From: Phoronis australis
Lineage: Eukaryota; Phoronida; Phoronidae
Direction of reading: 5' to 3'
Length of the DNA stretch: 64,000 nt
NCBI GenBank assembly: GCA_002633005.1
Contig: NMRA01000157.1
Span: 549,501 to 613,500 of the forward strand
Shown: positions 63,301 through 63,484 of the stretch, piece after piece
Layout: every line of letters starts with the position of its first letter
Position numbering within the stretch: the stretch's first letter is position 1
The notes under the pieces: generated by a model
What the model saw: the letters and a program-made list of their open reading frames with translations, nothing else
Database searches by the model: none
Told to the model about the DNA's origin: nothing
Program-made: the position numbers and the translations under genes

Positions 63301-63392
63301 TTTACAGAGTCAGAAAACAACAATACAATGAACAGAGAGTAATTTACACTTACTTTGTCACCATTACACGAGAACTCAAAATTCAGTTTATT
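251..63392 (-). CDS. Giant non-classical cadherin, internal part of the ectodomain, 54 exons (both ends outside the window)
   Basis: This gene encodes a very large calcium-dependent adhesion protein of the cadherin superfamily, presumably a single-pass surface protein. I assembled 54 minus-strand exons from GT/AG sites, cadherin motifs (DxNDNxPxF linkers, LDRE, TDxDxGxN) and matching phases. Together they give 9,618 nt and 3,206 residues without a stop. About 31 linkers are visible, so roughly 30 cadherin repeats are present. No signal peptide, EGF, laminin-G, transmembrane or cytoplasmic segment is seen, so the gene extends past both window edges. Repeat number resembles Fat (about 34), Dachsous and CDH23 (about 27). 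The first repeats carry a DGDD linker reminiscent of protocadherin-15/Cad87A. Three linkers lack DxND (w26 twice, w52), and w12 has DVNNN. One exon (w38) appears twice at a contig join. Membership of the cadherin superfamily is near certain; the subfamily is not settled. Confidence 0.95.
588..740 (-). CDS. Cadherin exon w53 with a polybasic run (residues to 3163)
   Basis: 153 bp, starts and ends phase 1. It reads FFSIQNSTGKVFCVKQLDRE, then VVTRRRRAVARKLRAVE. The RRRRA run fits a furin-type site (R-x-K/R-R) inside a repeat, where a short neutral loop is usual. The junction with w54 reads AVED|PNIVT. Confidence 0.9.
1456..1580. repeat. 21-bp minisatellite carrying the w52 splice donor
   Basis: Plus-strand GTTAC starts recur at 1456, 1477, 1498, 1519, 1540 and 1561, exactly 21 bp apart. 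On the minus strand each unit reads roughly GGAAATGAATTGGGTAACTAT. The unit starting at 1561 contains the real donor of exon w52. The other five lie in the intron and most keep the GGTAAC or AGTAAC donor. Confidence 0.92.
1566..1737 (-). CDS. Cadherin exon w52 (residues 3055-3112)
   Basis: 172 bp, starts phase 0 and ends phase 1. The linker region KRTSKVPVFDKPTYNIVF lacks DxND. It ends YTIVSGNELG with donor GGTAAC, joining w53 as NELG|FFSIQ. The donor lies in the first unit of a 21-bp minisatellite whose later units repeat the same donor in the same phase. Confidence 0.9.
2245..2390 (-). CDS. Cadherin exon w51 (residues to 3054)
   Basis: 146 bp, starts phase 1 and ends phase 0. It reads LFGVNSTGAITVAKKLSIVS; LSIVS stands in the LDRE position. 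Donor GTGAGT. It joins w52 as DTTM|VKITV. Confidence 0.92.
2391..3525. other. Intron w50/w51, nothing recognised
   Basis: About 1.1 kb of AT-rich intron. I see no further cadherin exon, RNA gene or clear repeat. The short plus-strand open frame near 3170-3409 has no homology I recognise. Confidence 0.6.
3526..3789 (-). CDS. Cadherin exon w50 (residues to 3006)
   Basis: 264 bp, starts and ends phase 1. It contains TQNSLDYEKQSWYNISVVAH and the linker VNVTDMNDTPPKFAQKVYQV. The start of the next repeat (IGSLVIQLYAGLGALKFTVI) lacks an obvious DxD motif. Confidence 0.94.
4256..4358 (-). CDS. Cadherin exon w49 (residues 2884-2918)
   Basis: 103 bp, starts phase 0 and ends phase 1. It reads VTTVFANDTDSGINGKVLYS. 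The split codon with w50 gives VNKD|SVGYV. Confidence 0.92.
5150..5293 (-). CDS. Cadherin exon w48 (residues 2836-2883)
   Basis: 144 bp, phase 0/0. Linker LTVDDINDNAPQYYRYPLPS, with Y instead of F after the P. It joins w49 as PPGIL|VTTVF. Confidence 0.94.
5584..5681 (-). CDS. Cadherin exon w47 (residues to 2835)
   Basis: 98 bp, starts phase 1 and ends phase 0. It reads VDVNRTTGEVFIDGLLDREN. It joins w48 as MIVT|VADQG. Confidence 0.93.
5682..7122. other. Intron w46/w47, nothing recognised
   Basis: About 1.4 kb of intron without a recognisable exon, RNA gene or repeat. Phases of w46 and w47 fit each other directly, so no exon is missing. Confidence 0.6.
7123..7288 (-). CDS. Cadherin exon w46 (residues 2748-2803)
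   Basis: 166 bp, starts phase 0 and ends phase 1. Linker TVTVDDVNDHAPVFRSTNL, then SDDDVGVNSQLVYSLEG. A 40-bp minisatellite begins about 70 bp upstream of the acceptor. Confidence 0.94.
7357..7630. repeat. 40-bp minisatellite, about 7 units
   Basis: The core ATAATAGGCACA recurs every 40 bp, at 7371, 7411, 7451, 7491, 7531 and 7571, with a variant at 7611. It lies in the intron upstream of exon w46. Units alternate CAGGTGCTT and CATGTGCTT. Confidence 0.93.
7719..7775. repeat. Short tandem repeat, about 17-bp unit
   Basis: TTTAATCAATAATGCC-like units are repeated about four times in the intron between w45 and w46. Confidence 0.8.
8137..8244 (-). CDS. Cadherin exon w45 (residues 2712-2747)
   Basis: 108 bp, phase 0/0. 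It reads GNITTAKRLDRELVDKYTFT. It joins w44 as MHDKS|GNITT and w46 as AYAV|VTVTVDD. Confidence 0.93.
8245..9578. other. Intron w44/w45, nothing recognised
   Basis: About 1.3 kb of intron. The short plus-strand frames at 8459-8683 look accidental. No repeat or RNA gene was recognised. Confidence 0.55.
9579..10264 (-). CDS. Cadherin exon w44, large (residues to 2711)
   Basis: 686 bp, starts phase 1 and ends phase 0. It spans about two repeats, with linkers VIIDDINDEHPKFAQTQYHV and VDEINDDTPKFNNMTYKV, plus ATDADVGSNARLTFSLEG. Like w26 it lacks introns found in neighbouring repeats. Confidence 0.95.
10405..10533. repeat. 13-bp minisatellite (GTATAGAGTCACT family)
   Basis: About ten units of TAGAGTCACTGTA and its TACAG variant sit in the intron between w43 and w44. 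Confidence 0.9.
10719..11006 (-). CDS. Cadherin exon w43 (residues to 2483)
   Basis: 288 bp, starts phase 1 and ends phase 1. It contains FTTGGLDRETEPYYLLNVSA and the linker TLIDINDNVPTFDHSSVVF, then TVTDLDLGDNSKV. Confidence 0.95.
11501..11753 (-). CDS. Cadherin exon w42 (residues 2303-2387)
   Basis: 253 bp, starts phase 0 and ends phase 1. Linker ISLTDINDKKPHFDQSPYAF, then FYIDRVSG. The split codon with w43 gives RVSG|EIFTT. Confidence 0.94.
12065..12166. repeat. Tandem repeat, about 36 bp, three copies
   Basis: TTACTTGTAATTGTAT...ATGACC-like units occur three times with small differences, in the intron between w41 and w42. Confidence 0.75.
12574..12756 (-). CDS. Cadherin exon w41 (residues 2242-2302)
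   Basis: 183 bp, phase 0/0. It reads DPPIKVTDRDTGTNEQFRYT and contains STALDREKQNSYFLQ. Acceptor CTGTAG, donor GTGAGT. Confidence 0.94.
13971..14090 (-). CDS. Cadherin exon w40 (residues 2202-2241)
   Basis: 120 bp, phase 0/0. It starts GTCEVVITVLDVNDNAPEF. It joins w41 as AAVLV|DPPIKV. Confidence 0.94.
14421..14519 (-). CDS. Cadherin exon w39 (residues 2169-2201)
   Basis: 99 bp, phase 0/0. It reads DGKITSVGKLNREETSEYVI; LNRE replaces LDRE. Its acceptor region (TTTGACAG|GATGG) is the first of three tandem copies of about 64 bp reaching into the upstream intron. Confidence 0.92.
14512..14700. repeat. Tandem repeat of about 64 bp duplicating the w39 acceptor
   Basis: TTACCATCCTGTCAAACAAA-like starts occur near 14512, 14577 and 14641. 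On the minus strand each copy carries a TTTG(A/T)CAG|GATGG or close acceptor-like sequence. The copy nearest the exon is the one used in my model. Confidence 0.85.
14812..15190. repeat. 42-bp minisatellite, about 9 units
   Basis: TTGCATCGTGAACAGTGGCA and GGTTTATAATGCTTGTATTA form a unit of about 42 bp (14 codons). Because the unit is a multiple of three and has no stop in several frames, it creates long spurious open frames on both strands. It lies in the intron between w38 and w39. Confidence 0.93.
15329..15544 (-). CDS. Second copy of cadherin exon w38, probably an allelic assembly duplicate
   Basis: It encodes the same 72 residues as 15622-15837. I see two base differences inside the exon, both synonymous (GGA TCA AAT versus GGA TCC AAT; AAT GAC versus AAC GAC). 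The copied block (15255-15547 and 15549-15840) abuts the single N. Two unmerged haplotype contigs explain this best. Including both copies would insert a spurious half repeat, although the frame would survive. Confidence 0.85.
15622..15837 (-). CDS. Cadherin exon w38 (residues 2097-2168), copy kept in the model
   Basis: 216 bp, phase 0/0. Linker ITLVDVNDNDPVFAQSVYYF, then NATDKDRGSNGEIEYRL. It joins w37 as LNSS|VNLYI and w39 as NISQ|DGKIT. A near-identical copy at 15329-15544 lies across the N at 15548. Confidence 0.93.
15838..16935. other. Intron w37/w38 with a weak tRNA-like (SINE) trace
   Basis: Around 16663-16722, AGTGGCTAGAGTGCAACACT followed by ATCAGTTCAACTCTCAGC resembles a degenerate A box and B box of a tRNA-derived SINE. 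The rest of this intron shows nothing I recognise. Confidence 0.3.
16936..17054 (-). CDS. Cadherin exon w37 (residues to 2096)
   Basis: 119 bp, ends phase 0. It reads FEIDSGTGVVKLAKRLDITK. LDIT stands where LDRE is usual. Donor GTAAGC. Confidence 0.92.
17724..17913 (-). CDS. Cadherin exon w36 (residues 1994-2057)
   Basis: 190 bp, starts phase 0 and ends phase 1. Linker IYVDDINDNPPVFKEPQYTV. The split codon with w37 gives DPNG|MFEID. Confidence 0.94.
17914..18876. other. Intron w35/w36, nothing recognised
   Basis: About 1 kb of intron. No conserved exon, repeat or RNA gene was recognised on either strand. Confidence 0.55.
18877..19005 (-). CDS. Cadherin exon w35 (residues 1951-1993)
   Basis: 129 bp, phase 0/0. 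It reads AALKVVKELDREKGLEY and ends VRDHGTPIRTSTTV. It joins w36 as TTV|VVIYVDD. Confidence 0.93.
19006..20356. other. Intron w34/w35, nothing recognised
   Basis: About 1.35 kb of AT-rich intron without recognisable features. The flanking exons join in phase. Confidence 0.55.
20357..20481 (-). CDS. Cadherin exon w34 (residues to 1950)
   Basis: 125 bp, ends phase 0. It reads NITATDADVGTNSELSFSIL, a textbook DADxGxN motif. Donor GTAAAT. Confidence 0.94.
20945..21035 (-). CDS. Cadherin exon w33 (residues 1879-1909)
   Basis: 91 bp, starts phase 0 and ends phase 1. Linker VTVTDVNDNAPSFTASSYQG. The junction with w34 reads VLEG|GASLS. Confidence 0.94.
21491..21618 (-). CDS. Cadherin exon w32 (residues to 1878)
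   Basis: 128 bp, ends phase 0. It reads INNNTGDLYVVTSLDRETKE. It joins w33 as ALNN|VSCQVN. Confidence 0.94.
21937..22970. repeat. Diverged satellite, period about 134-156 bp, with CCACTAG motifs
   Basis: Copies start near GGCACCAGGGGGCA (21937), GCCACTAGGGGGTG (22071), GCCACTAGGAGGCA (22227), GCCACTACGGGTC (22378), ACCACTAGGATG (22521), CACCAGATGG (22671) and GCCACTAGAGGGT (22814). Units share AAATTTCA...AGAT...CC and GAGATACAG segments. A short GACAGACAGACAGACAGG run follows at 22960. The motif resembles the vertebrate CTCF core. It lies in the intron between w31 and w32. Confidence 0.8.
23461..23551 (-). CDS. Cadherin exon w31 (residues 1806-1836)
   Basis: 91 bp, starts phase 0 and ends phase 1. 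It reads LHATDVDLVDQGLITYSIIE. The split codon with w32 gives IIEG|NQDG. Confidence 0.93.
24053..24172 (-). CDS. Cadherin exon w30 (residues 1766-1805)
   Basis: 120 bp, phase 0/0. It contains the linker RILVQDVNDNAPVFNSSVYY and ends NVTE. Donor GTAAGG. Confidence 0.94.
24355..24486 (-). CDS. Cadherin exon w29 (residues 1722-1765)
   Basis: 132 bp, phase 0/0. It reads INNQGQITIKNPLDHETMPV, with LDHE as the LDRE variant. Acceptor TTCCAG, donor GTACGT. Confidence 0.93.
24995..25135 (-). CDS. Cadherin exon w28 (residues 1675-1721)
   Basis: 141 bp, phase 0/0. Linker VFISDVNDNAPRFPFSQYDV, then TAVDPDEKSE. It joins w29 as KSE|LTYSIV. Confidence 0.94.
25914..26027 (-). CDS. Cadherin exon w27 (residues 1637-1674)
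   Basis: 114 bp, phase 0/0, reading GLITLSKPLDREDIAKQSLL. The donor is taken as GTGTGT after SAEVG. A GTTGGG six bases earlier is a weaker alternative that would drop two residues. It joins w28 as EVG|VYVFISD. Confidence 0.9.
26028..26883. other. Intron w26/w27, nothing recognised
   Basis: About 0.86 kb. A minus-strand frame at 26347-26583 has no cadherin motif and is not needed, since w26 joins w27 in phase. Confidence 0.55.
26884..28197 (-). CDS. Cadherin exon w26, large (residues 1199-1636)
   Basis: 1,314 bp, phase 0/0, the largest exon seen. It runs from LTVSDVDSKIFNYTI to HYAIDSQ and holds four linkers. IDVNDNPPRF and TDYNDNAPEF are canonical. VNASNLHAPRF and FTPPGPYQPRF lack DxND. The acceptor TTATTACAG was chosen because it joins w25 as ALVVQ|LTVSDVD. 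The frame stays open 75 nt further upstream (to 28272), but that stretch would break the homology. Neighbouring repeats are each cut by one or two introns, so this exon suggests intron loss. Confidence 0.96.
28897..29211 (-). CDS. Cadherin exon w25 (residues 1094-1198)
   Basis: 315 bp, exactly 105 codons and phase 0/0. It spans about one repeat length, from VYASDKDSGALGKV to AENYPSGALVVQ, with linker VVNVLDKNDKAPSF. Confidence 0.95.
29849..30075 (-). CDS. Cadherin exon w24 (residues to 1093)
   Basis: 227 bp, ends phase 0. It contains LFTAAILDYEKVQSYTLEV and the linker VLVTDVNDNSPMFNQSKY. It joins w25 as SLIQ|VYASDK. Confidence 0.94.
30314..30495 (-). CDS. Cadherin exon w23 (residues to 1018)
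   Basis: 182 bp, starts phase 2 and ends phase 1. I chose acceptor TTTCAG|CTCTGCGCAG because it keeps the frame from w22 (PLSS|SAQVNV); the nearer CGCAG would shift it. Linker VRVTDINDSPPEFSHRVYNF. Confidence 0.92.
31203..31327 (-). CDS. Cadherin exon w22 (residues 916-957)
   Basis: 125 bp, starts phase 0 and ends phase 2. It reads VTGEITVSKPLDFEKSSDY and ends ASDHGHPPLS. LDFE replaces LDRE. Confidence 0.93.
31328..32794. other. Intron w21/w22, nothing recognised
   Basis: About 1.5 kb of intron. A single GGGGGCGC-type motif near 32020 recalls the CCACTAG satellite, but no array is present. Confidence 0.5.
32795..32916 (-). CDS. Cadherin exon w21 (residues to 915)
   Basis: 122 bp, starts phase 1 and ends phase 0. 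It contains NVTDVDSGENGRVTFSIDD, a full DxDxGENG motif. It joins w22 as SIDDQ|VPFAV. Confidence 0.94.
33284..33374 (-). CDS. Cadherin exon w20 (residues 845-875)
   Basis: 91 bp, starts phase 0 and ends phase 1. Linker NITVIDVNDNPPVFQR. Donor GTAATA. Confidence 0.94.
33375..34196. other. Intron w19/w20, nothing recognised
   Basis: About 0.8 kb without recognisable exon, repeat or RNA gene. Confidence 0.5.
34197..34344 (-). CDS. Cadherin exon w19 (residues to 844)
   Basis: 148 bp, ends phase 0. It reads VIATDSDSNAEIRYTIDG and then LKDHLDYEKGDTGFIIQ. It joins w20 as FIIQ|VTAADRS. Confidence 0.93.
34660..34800. repeat. Imperfect AAAGAGGAAATTG repeat
   Basis: A purine-rich stretch repeats GAGGAAATTGCAAxxxAAAGA-like units of about 19 bp several times in the intron between w18 and w19. 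Confidence 0.65.
34891..34979 (-). CDS. Cadherin exon w18 (residues 766-795)
   Basis: 89 bp, starts phase 0 and ends phase 2. It begins exactly at the linker DINDNPPLFTQNLYHAQV. Acceptor TTGTAG. Confidence 0.93.
35203..35439 (-). CDS. Cadherin exon w17 (residues 687-765)
   Basis: 237 bp, phase 0/0. It starts VTDADDGENGVVKYAL and contains LSTRVKLDHEAQKQYSLE. LDHE replaces LDRE. It joins w18 as VNVK|DINDN. Confidence 0.95.
35521..36480. repeat. Dispersed repeat: AAATGCGCCCAC head plus diverged satellite
   Basis: A head with AAATGCGCCCAC and GGTGTTTATTAGTATCG (35528-35592) is followed by degenerate units containing CAACAGGGGGTGCCATGG (36089) and AAATGGCCCACAAAGGG (35932). The same head and satellite order recurs at 63485-64000, so this is a dispersed family. 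Confidence 0.65.
37056..37308 (-). CDS. Cadherin exon w16 (residues to 686)
   Basis: 253 bp, starts phase 2 and ends phase 0. It reads FFEIDSGTGTLSVRKLLDRE, then the linker VLDINDNGPVAVRS, in which the usual F after P is V. It joins w17 as KIE|VTDADD. Confidence 0.95.
38488..38675 (-). CDS. Cadherin exon w15 (residues 540-602)
   Basis: 188 bp, starts phase 0 and ends phase 2. Linker TILDVNDNVPQFNQSKYEY, then VYAEDSDMGDNSKIIYSI. The split codon with w16 gives ASSW|AKEFF. Confidence 0.94.
39217..39421. repeat. 68-bp tandem repeat, three copies
   Basis: TATCTACATAGTCTGTTTTG...TTACTAGAGCTAATAC is repeated three times. GTCTGTTTTG occurs at 39241, 39309 and 39377. It lies directly beside a LINE relic in the intron between w14 and w15. 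Confidence 0.93.
39431..39631 (-). pseudogene. LINE-type retrotransposon relic, C-terminal cysteine motif
   Basis: A minus-strand frame reads WLCTVCDLHVVEDGYHALI followed by ECPLCEDFR. The C-x2-C...H-x4-C spacing with ED-YH and CP is typical of the zinc-knuckle-like end of non-LTR retrotransposon polyproteins. Only this end is visible, with no reverse-transcriptase core, so it is a fragment. Confidence 0.6.
40036..40129 (-). CDS. Cadherin exon w14 (residues to 539)
   Basis: 94 bp, ends phase 0. It contains VVETVQLLDREEKAFYSLA, the LDRE core. Donor GTAAGT. It joins w15 as DGQF|SENAIL. Confidence 0.92.
40600..40673 (-). CDS. Cadherin exon w13 (residues 484-508)
   Basis: 74 bp, starts phase 0 and ends phase 2, reading ATDLDSDAVLKYSLVSGG. 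The intron upstream (40674-43442) holds a long inverted-repeat element. Confidence 0.9.
40843..43007. mobile_element. Candidate DNA element of about 2.1 kb with inverted arms of about 300 bp
   Basis: Left arm 40881-41189 and right arm 42700-43005 are inverted copies with few differences. They share ATTGAAGACACGACTTTGAT at the outer end and CACCAAAATGAGTCTTAAGTC-like sequence at the inner end. The 12-bp direct repeat AATTCAGAAGTA lies at 40831-40842 and 43008-43019, the second copy just outside the right arm. The interior has no recognised transposase. Confidence 0.75.
41858..42106 (-). other. Open acidic frame inside the inverted-repeat element, unassigned
   Basis: An 82-codon stop-to-stop minus-strand frame reads FVDGDKEQFRDSDESSDGSN and then SPEEFHDRPIANTV. 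Acidic Ser-rich composition is unlike the surrounding AT-rich intron. There is no ATG at its start, so it could be part of an exon of a lost transposon gene. I do not recognise the family. Confidence 0.25.
43055..43251. repeat. GGGA-rich polypurine tract
   Basis: A run of about 200 bp of almost pure purine (GGGAGGGAGTGAAGGAGGGA-type) on the plus strand. Many runs of three or more G make quadruplex or triplex structure possible. Its complement yields spurious Pro/Ser/Leu-rich frames. Confidence 0.9.
43443..43569 (-). CDS. Cadherin exon w12 (residues to 483)
   Basis: 127 bp, starts phase 2 and ends phase 0. The linker TINVTDVNNNPPHF has DVNNN in place of DVNDN, which may weaken one calcium site. 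It joins w13 as QQLT|ATDLD. Confidence 0.92.
43840..44217. repeat. 38-41 bp minisatellite reaching the w11 splice donor
   Basis: CATAGTATCCAACTACTA-type units begin near 43858, 43899, 43940, 43981, 44019, 44057, 44095, 44133 and 44171. The last partial unit (CACATAC, 44211-44217) is the donor GTATGTG of exon w11 on the minus strand. Confidence 0.9.
44218..44423 (-). CDS. Cadherin exon w11 (residues 373-441)
   Basis: 206 bp, starts phase 0 and ends phase 2. It begins VYANDSDSAENGQVMYRI, a typical DxDxxENG motif. The donor GTATGTG is also the first bases of a 38-41 bp minisatellite that fills the adjoining intron. The junction with w12 reads LSQR|RRTSV. Confidence 0.93.
44424..45010. other. 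Intron w10/w11, proximal part, unassigned open frame
   Basis: A plus-strand frame at 44500-44856 (118 codons) has no homology I recognise and is AT-rich. It could be a decayed element fragment. No other feature is seen. Confidence 0.3.
45012..45128. repeat. 36-bp tandem repeat, three copies
   Basis: CTGTCTAGACACAGCATTGG and flanking bases are repeated three times with small changes. Confidence 0.8.
45569..46210. repeat. 46-bp minisatellite, 14 units
   Basis: ACATGACATAACCACTGGTA...GATTGGTGATAATTAAAA repeats every 46 bp. Central units are essentially identical. Outer units carry GCTATG for GGTATG and GTTGAT for GGTGAT. It lies in the intron between w10 and w11. Confidence 0.95.
46267..46375. 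repeat. 13-bp repeat (CATTACACTGGAC family)
   Basis: About eight ATTACACTGGACC-like units with decay towards the right end, 60 bp after the 46-bp array. Confidence 0.85.
46580..46741 (-). CDS. Cadherin exon w10 (residues 319-372)
   Basis: 162 bp, phase 0/0, with the linker TLRDVNDNNPIFHPDTYYF. It ends APLGK and joins w11 as LGK|VYANDSD. Confidence 0.94.
46742..47400. other. Intron w9/w10, nothing recognised
   Basis: About 0.66 kb of intron. One CTAGCGCCACCTAATGAGG motif near 47322 is the only repeat-like trace. Confidence 0.5.
47401..47535 (-). CDS. Cadherin exon w9 (residues 274-318)
   Basis: 135 bp, phase 0/0. It reads FTINRQTGFIQVKNPAKLDF, with LDFES in the LDRE position. Acceptor TTTTGCAG. 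Confidence 0.92.
47894..48070 (-). CDS. Cadherin exon w8 (residues 215-273)
   Basis: 177 bp, phase 0/0. It contains the linker VVKDANDHVPVM and the next repeat up to SATDGDE. It joins w7 as LKIK|AVQTN and w9 as DGDE|GVNAM. Confidence 0.93.
48520..49147. repeat. Direct duplication of about 313 bp around the N at 48833
   Basis: 48520-48832 and 48834-49147 are nearly identical; I see a one-base length difference in an A run and one G/A change. The join at a single N marks unmerged overlapping contigs, not a biological duplication. Confidence 0.92.
49458..49897. mobile_element. Mariner-like MITE of about 440 bp
   Basis: The left end reads TAGGGTGTCCCAAAAAGTTT and the reversed right end CAGGTTGTCCCAAAAATGTT. 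TA dinucleotides flank both ends (49456-49457 and 49898-49899). The GGTTGTCCCAAAAA terminus and TA target site are typical of Tc1/mariner-type non-autonomous elements. There is no transposase. Confidence 0.6.
50933..50965 (-). CDS. Possible in-frame microexon between w7 and w8
   Basis: A 33-bp segment reads AVQTTSDSELT, with an AG (CTTACAG) before it and GTATGTG after it. Its first codons repeat the start of exon w8 (AVQTNAPLS), and GTCTGCACAGCCTG on the plus strand is shared by both. Inclusion would add 11 residues without shifting the frame. It may instead be a decayed copy of the start of w8. There is no expression evidence. Confidence 0.3.
50966..52188. other. Intron w7/w8, distal part, nothing recognised
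   Basis: About 1.2 kb of intron between the possible microexon and w7. No further exon, RNA gene or repeat was recognised. Confidence 0.5.
52189..52289 (-). CDS. Cadherin exon w7 (residues to 214)
   Basis: 101 bp, starts phase 1 and ends phase 0. It reads through FVINSSSGEVALRQVLDREQ and ends YTLKIK, the LDRE core of a repeat. Acceptor TTTCAG, donor GTAACA. Confidence 0.92.
52597..52702 (-). CDS. Cadherin exon w6 (residues 146-181)
   Basis: 106 bp, starts phase 0 and ends phase 1. It includes PPIHAYDLDFGINQTVEYSL, a DxDxGxN-like calcium motif. The split codon with w7 reads LEGE|GSELF. Donor GTGTGT. Confidence 0.9.
53058..53620. mobile_element. MITE of about 560 bp with AGGGCTGTTCC inverted ends
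   Basis: The left end AGGGCTGTTCCAGCAAAATC...GGGAGGGGGGGGAAGGCA is mirrored by TGCCTTCCCCCCCCCTCCC...GGAACAGCCCT on the right. The inverted ends are about 42 bp with few mismatches. The interior repeats ACGGGTGGTTGC. There is no coding capacity. A clear target duplication is not visible. Confidence 0.7.
54957..55082 (+). CDS. Possible first exon of the P2X7-like element gene
   Basis: ATG at 54957 opens MLVALASGPEPDQACRDQTE, continuing to a stop at about 55080. A strong donor-like GTGAGT overlaps the stop. The phase does not clearly fit the next candidate exon at 55629, so this assignment is weak. Coding-like codon use and position between the TIR and the P2X7-like exon are the only support. 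Confidence 0.25.
   Translation: MLVALASGPEPDQACRDQTEDIININRPKLETKLSVTKRLY
55629..55939 (+). pseudogene. P2X7-type intracellular (ballast) domain exon, degenerate, broken by an N
   Basis: After acceptor TTTTACAG the frame reads GYQFELEYTDPEILERRHER, and later DACVYCHEIPQV and MCLTDHPDF. This resembles the Zn-binding C-terminal ballast domain of P2X7, which is also found in many invertebrate proteins with no P2X channel. The expected pattern WCxCGxC...CxCCxEI is altered here to WCQSANY...CVYCHEI, so several zinc ligands are missing. The N at 55878 makes the remainder uncertain. It may be coding DNA captured by the transposon or the element's own gene. No channel part is present. Confidence 0.55.
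55994..56385 (-). pseudogene. THAP domain protein relic (C2CH zinc finger)
   Basis: From ATG at 56385 the frame reads MSGAMVWCIIPACANYEAA, then FFRFPREP, REWLVAVKN and CGRHFVGNDF. This is the THAP pattern C-x4-C, FxxFP, W, C-x2-H. The AVPTIF-like box appears as DIVPSVF, but one frame away: a one-base shift near 56096 separates it from the main frame, which instead runs to a stop at 56020. THAP proteins bind DNA in a sequence-specific manner and are frequent in transposons (P element, Kolobok). The relic lies inside the TTAA-flanked element. Confidence 0.8.
56537..56605 (+). pseudogene. tRNA-like sequence, probably a SINE head
   Basis: AAGTGGTCTAGTAGTTAGAG followed by TGCTGGACACACAACCCAGA and GGTCACAAATTTCAATCTCG resembles a tRNA with a good A box and a decayed B box (GGTTCGAATCC expected). 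It begins 14 bp after the TTAA of the THAP element. A tRNA-derived SINE or pseudogene is more likely than a working tRNA. Confidence 0.5.
56826..56933 (-). CDS. Cadherin exon w5 (residues 110-145)
   Basis: 108 bp, phase 0/0. It carries the DGDD linker YLSDGDDQNPAF followed by TQTQYTWEVLE. DGDD instead of DxND recalls a protocadherin-15-type linker. Acceptor TTGCAG, donor GTATGT. Confidence 0.9.
56934..58300. other. Intron w4/w5, proximal part, with an N join at 58121
   Basis: No exon, RNA gene or clear repeat was recognised. The N at 58121 has no flanking duplication, so bases may be missing there. Confidence 0.5.
58462..58804 (+). pseudogene. Second THAP domain pseudogene
   Basis: ATG at 58462 opens MPHCCCVPGCTHY, then LHHFPKDDTL, an in-frame TGA at 58558, RTWLIRMKN and VCGKHFLPSDYK. 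After a +1 shift near 58688 the tail reads RLKKGAIPSLLIP, the AVPTIF-type box. All THAP landmarks (C-x5-C, HFP, W, C-x2-H, AIPSLL) are present, but a stop and a frameshift break it. It sits in the intron between w4 and w5, 2 kb from the first THAP copy and on the opposite strand. Confidence 0.8.
59732..59845 (-). CDS. Cadherin exon w4 (residues 72-109)
   Basis: 114 bp, phase 0/0. It contains VNGLLDYDNGPKSYVLSIT, with LDYDN in place of the usual LDRE. The donor GTTAGT is less common but gives ITAW|DNALKN with w5. Confidence 0.85.
60021..60110 (-). CDS. Cadherin exon w3 (residues 42-71)
   Basis: 90 bp, phase 0/0, reading LTPDGEIIYDLSGKAVDSDF. AVDSDFGKDE corresponds to the Ca-binding DxD region of a repeat. 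Donor GTGAGT. It joins w4 as RFSL|DAHG. Confidence 0.87.
60111..61717. other. Intron w2/w3, GGTAAGCCG-rich patches
   Basis: GGGTAAGCCGAGCAGGGGCG near 60449 and GGCGGTAAGCCGAGCACAGGCGGTAAGCCGG near 61481 are related and GC-rich against the background. They could be the two ends of an element of about 1 kb, in direct rather than inverted orientation. No coding relic was recognised between them. Confidence 0.35.
61718..61801 (-). CDS. Cadherin exon w2 (residues 14-41)
   Basis: 84 bp, phase 0/0. It carries the linker VNNVDDELPVFLNPPYNV, a variant DxND motif (NVDDE). Acceptor TTTTTTTCAG, donor GTAACA. It joins w3 as TVSE|LTPDG. Confidence 0.88.
62046..62095. repeat. (AT)n/(GTATAT)n microsatellite at the left end of the Penelope-like fold-back
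   Basis: TATATATATATATATATATG followed by TATATGTATATGTATATATG. The right arm ends in a shorter ACATATATATATGG (63179-63192), which fits a simple-repeat tail of a retroelement. Confidence 0.85.
62356..62730 (-). pseudogene. Penelope-like polyprotein fragment, region before GIY-YIG
   Basis: The minus frame reads RIPFITMFNPCLNGISHVFR, then PNPPIISWRKCKKLKNYLVK, CNKTRCKMCNF and CITTNIIYLITYKK. This matches the conserved Penelope layout: basic PPIISWR-KNLK, Cys cluster, then the start of GIY-YIG. The nuclease itself is deleted and the 3' tail follows directly. Confidence 0.75.
62734..63027 (+). pseudogene. Penelope-like GIY-YIG endonuclease fragment
   Basis: The plus frame reads NNIIYLITCKKCSIQYIGQT, then LQTRFRNHRF, a TAG, and after it QDLSVQITEKFQYPSIPQRL to a TAA at 63025. 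IIYLI...YIGQT is the GIY-YIG core and RFRNH the following helix. A frame change near the TAG is implied, since the other frame reads IGNHFNSK. It is therefore inactive. Confidence 0.78.
63354..63392 (-). CDS. Cadherin exon w1 (first seen, residues 1-13)
   Basis: This 39-bp exon reads NKLNFEFSCNGDK, between acceptor TTTCAG and donor GTAAGT, phase 0 at both ends. It joins w2 as NGDK|RDLTVTV, the expected strand leading to the first linker. The exon is short, so support rests on splice sites, frame and fit. Upstream exons with the start codon lie beyond 64000. Confidence 0.72.
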
Positions 63393-63484
63393 CTGAAAGG
63401 TATAAGAAACGTGACACCAGTGACACAACAAAACACAAATTCATTAAAAATAATGACAAATTAACATACAAGAGCAATGCAGAG

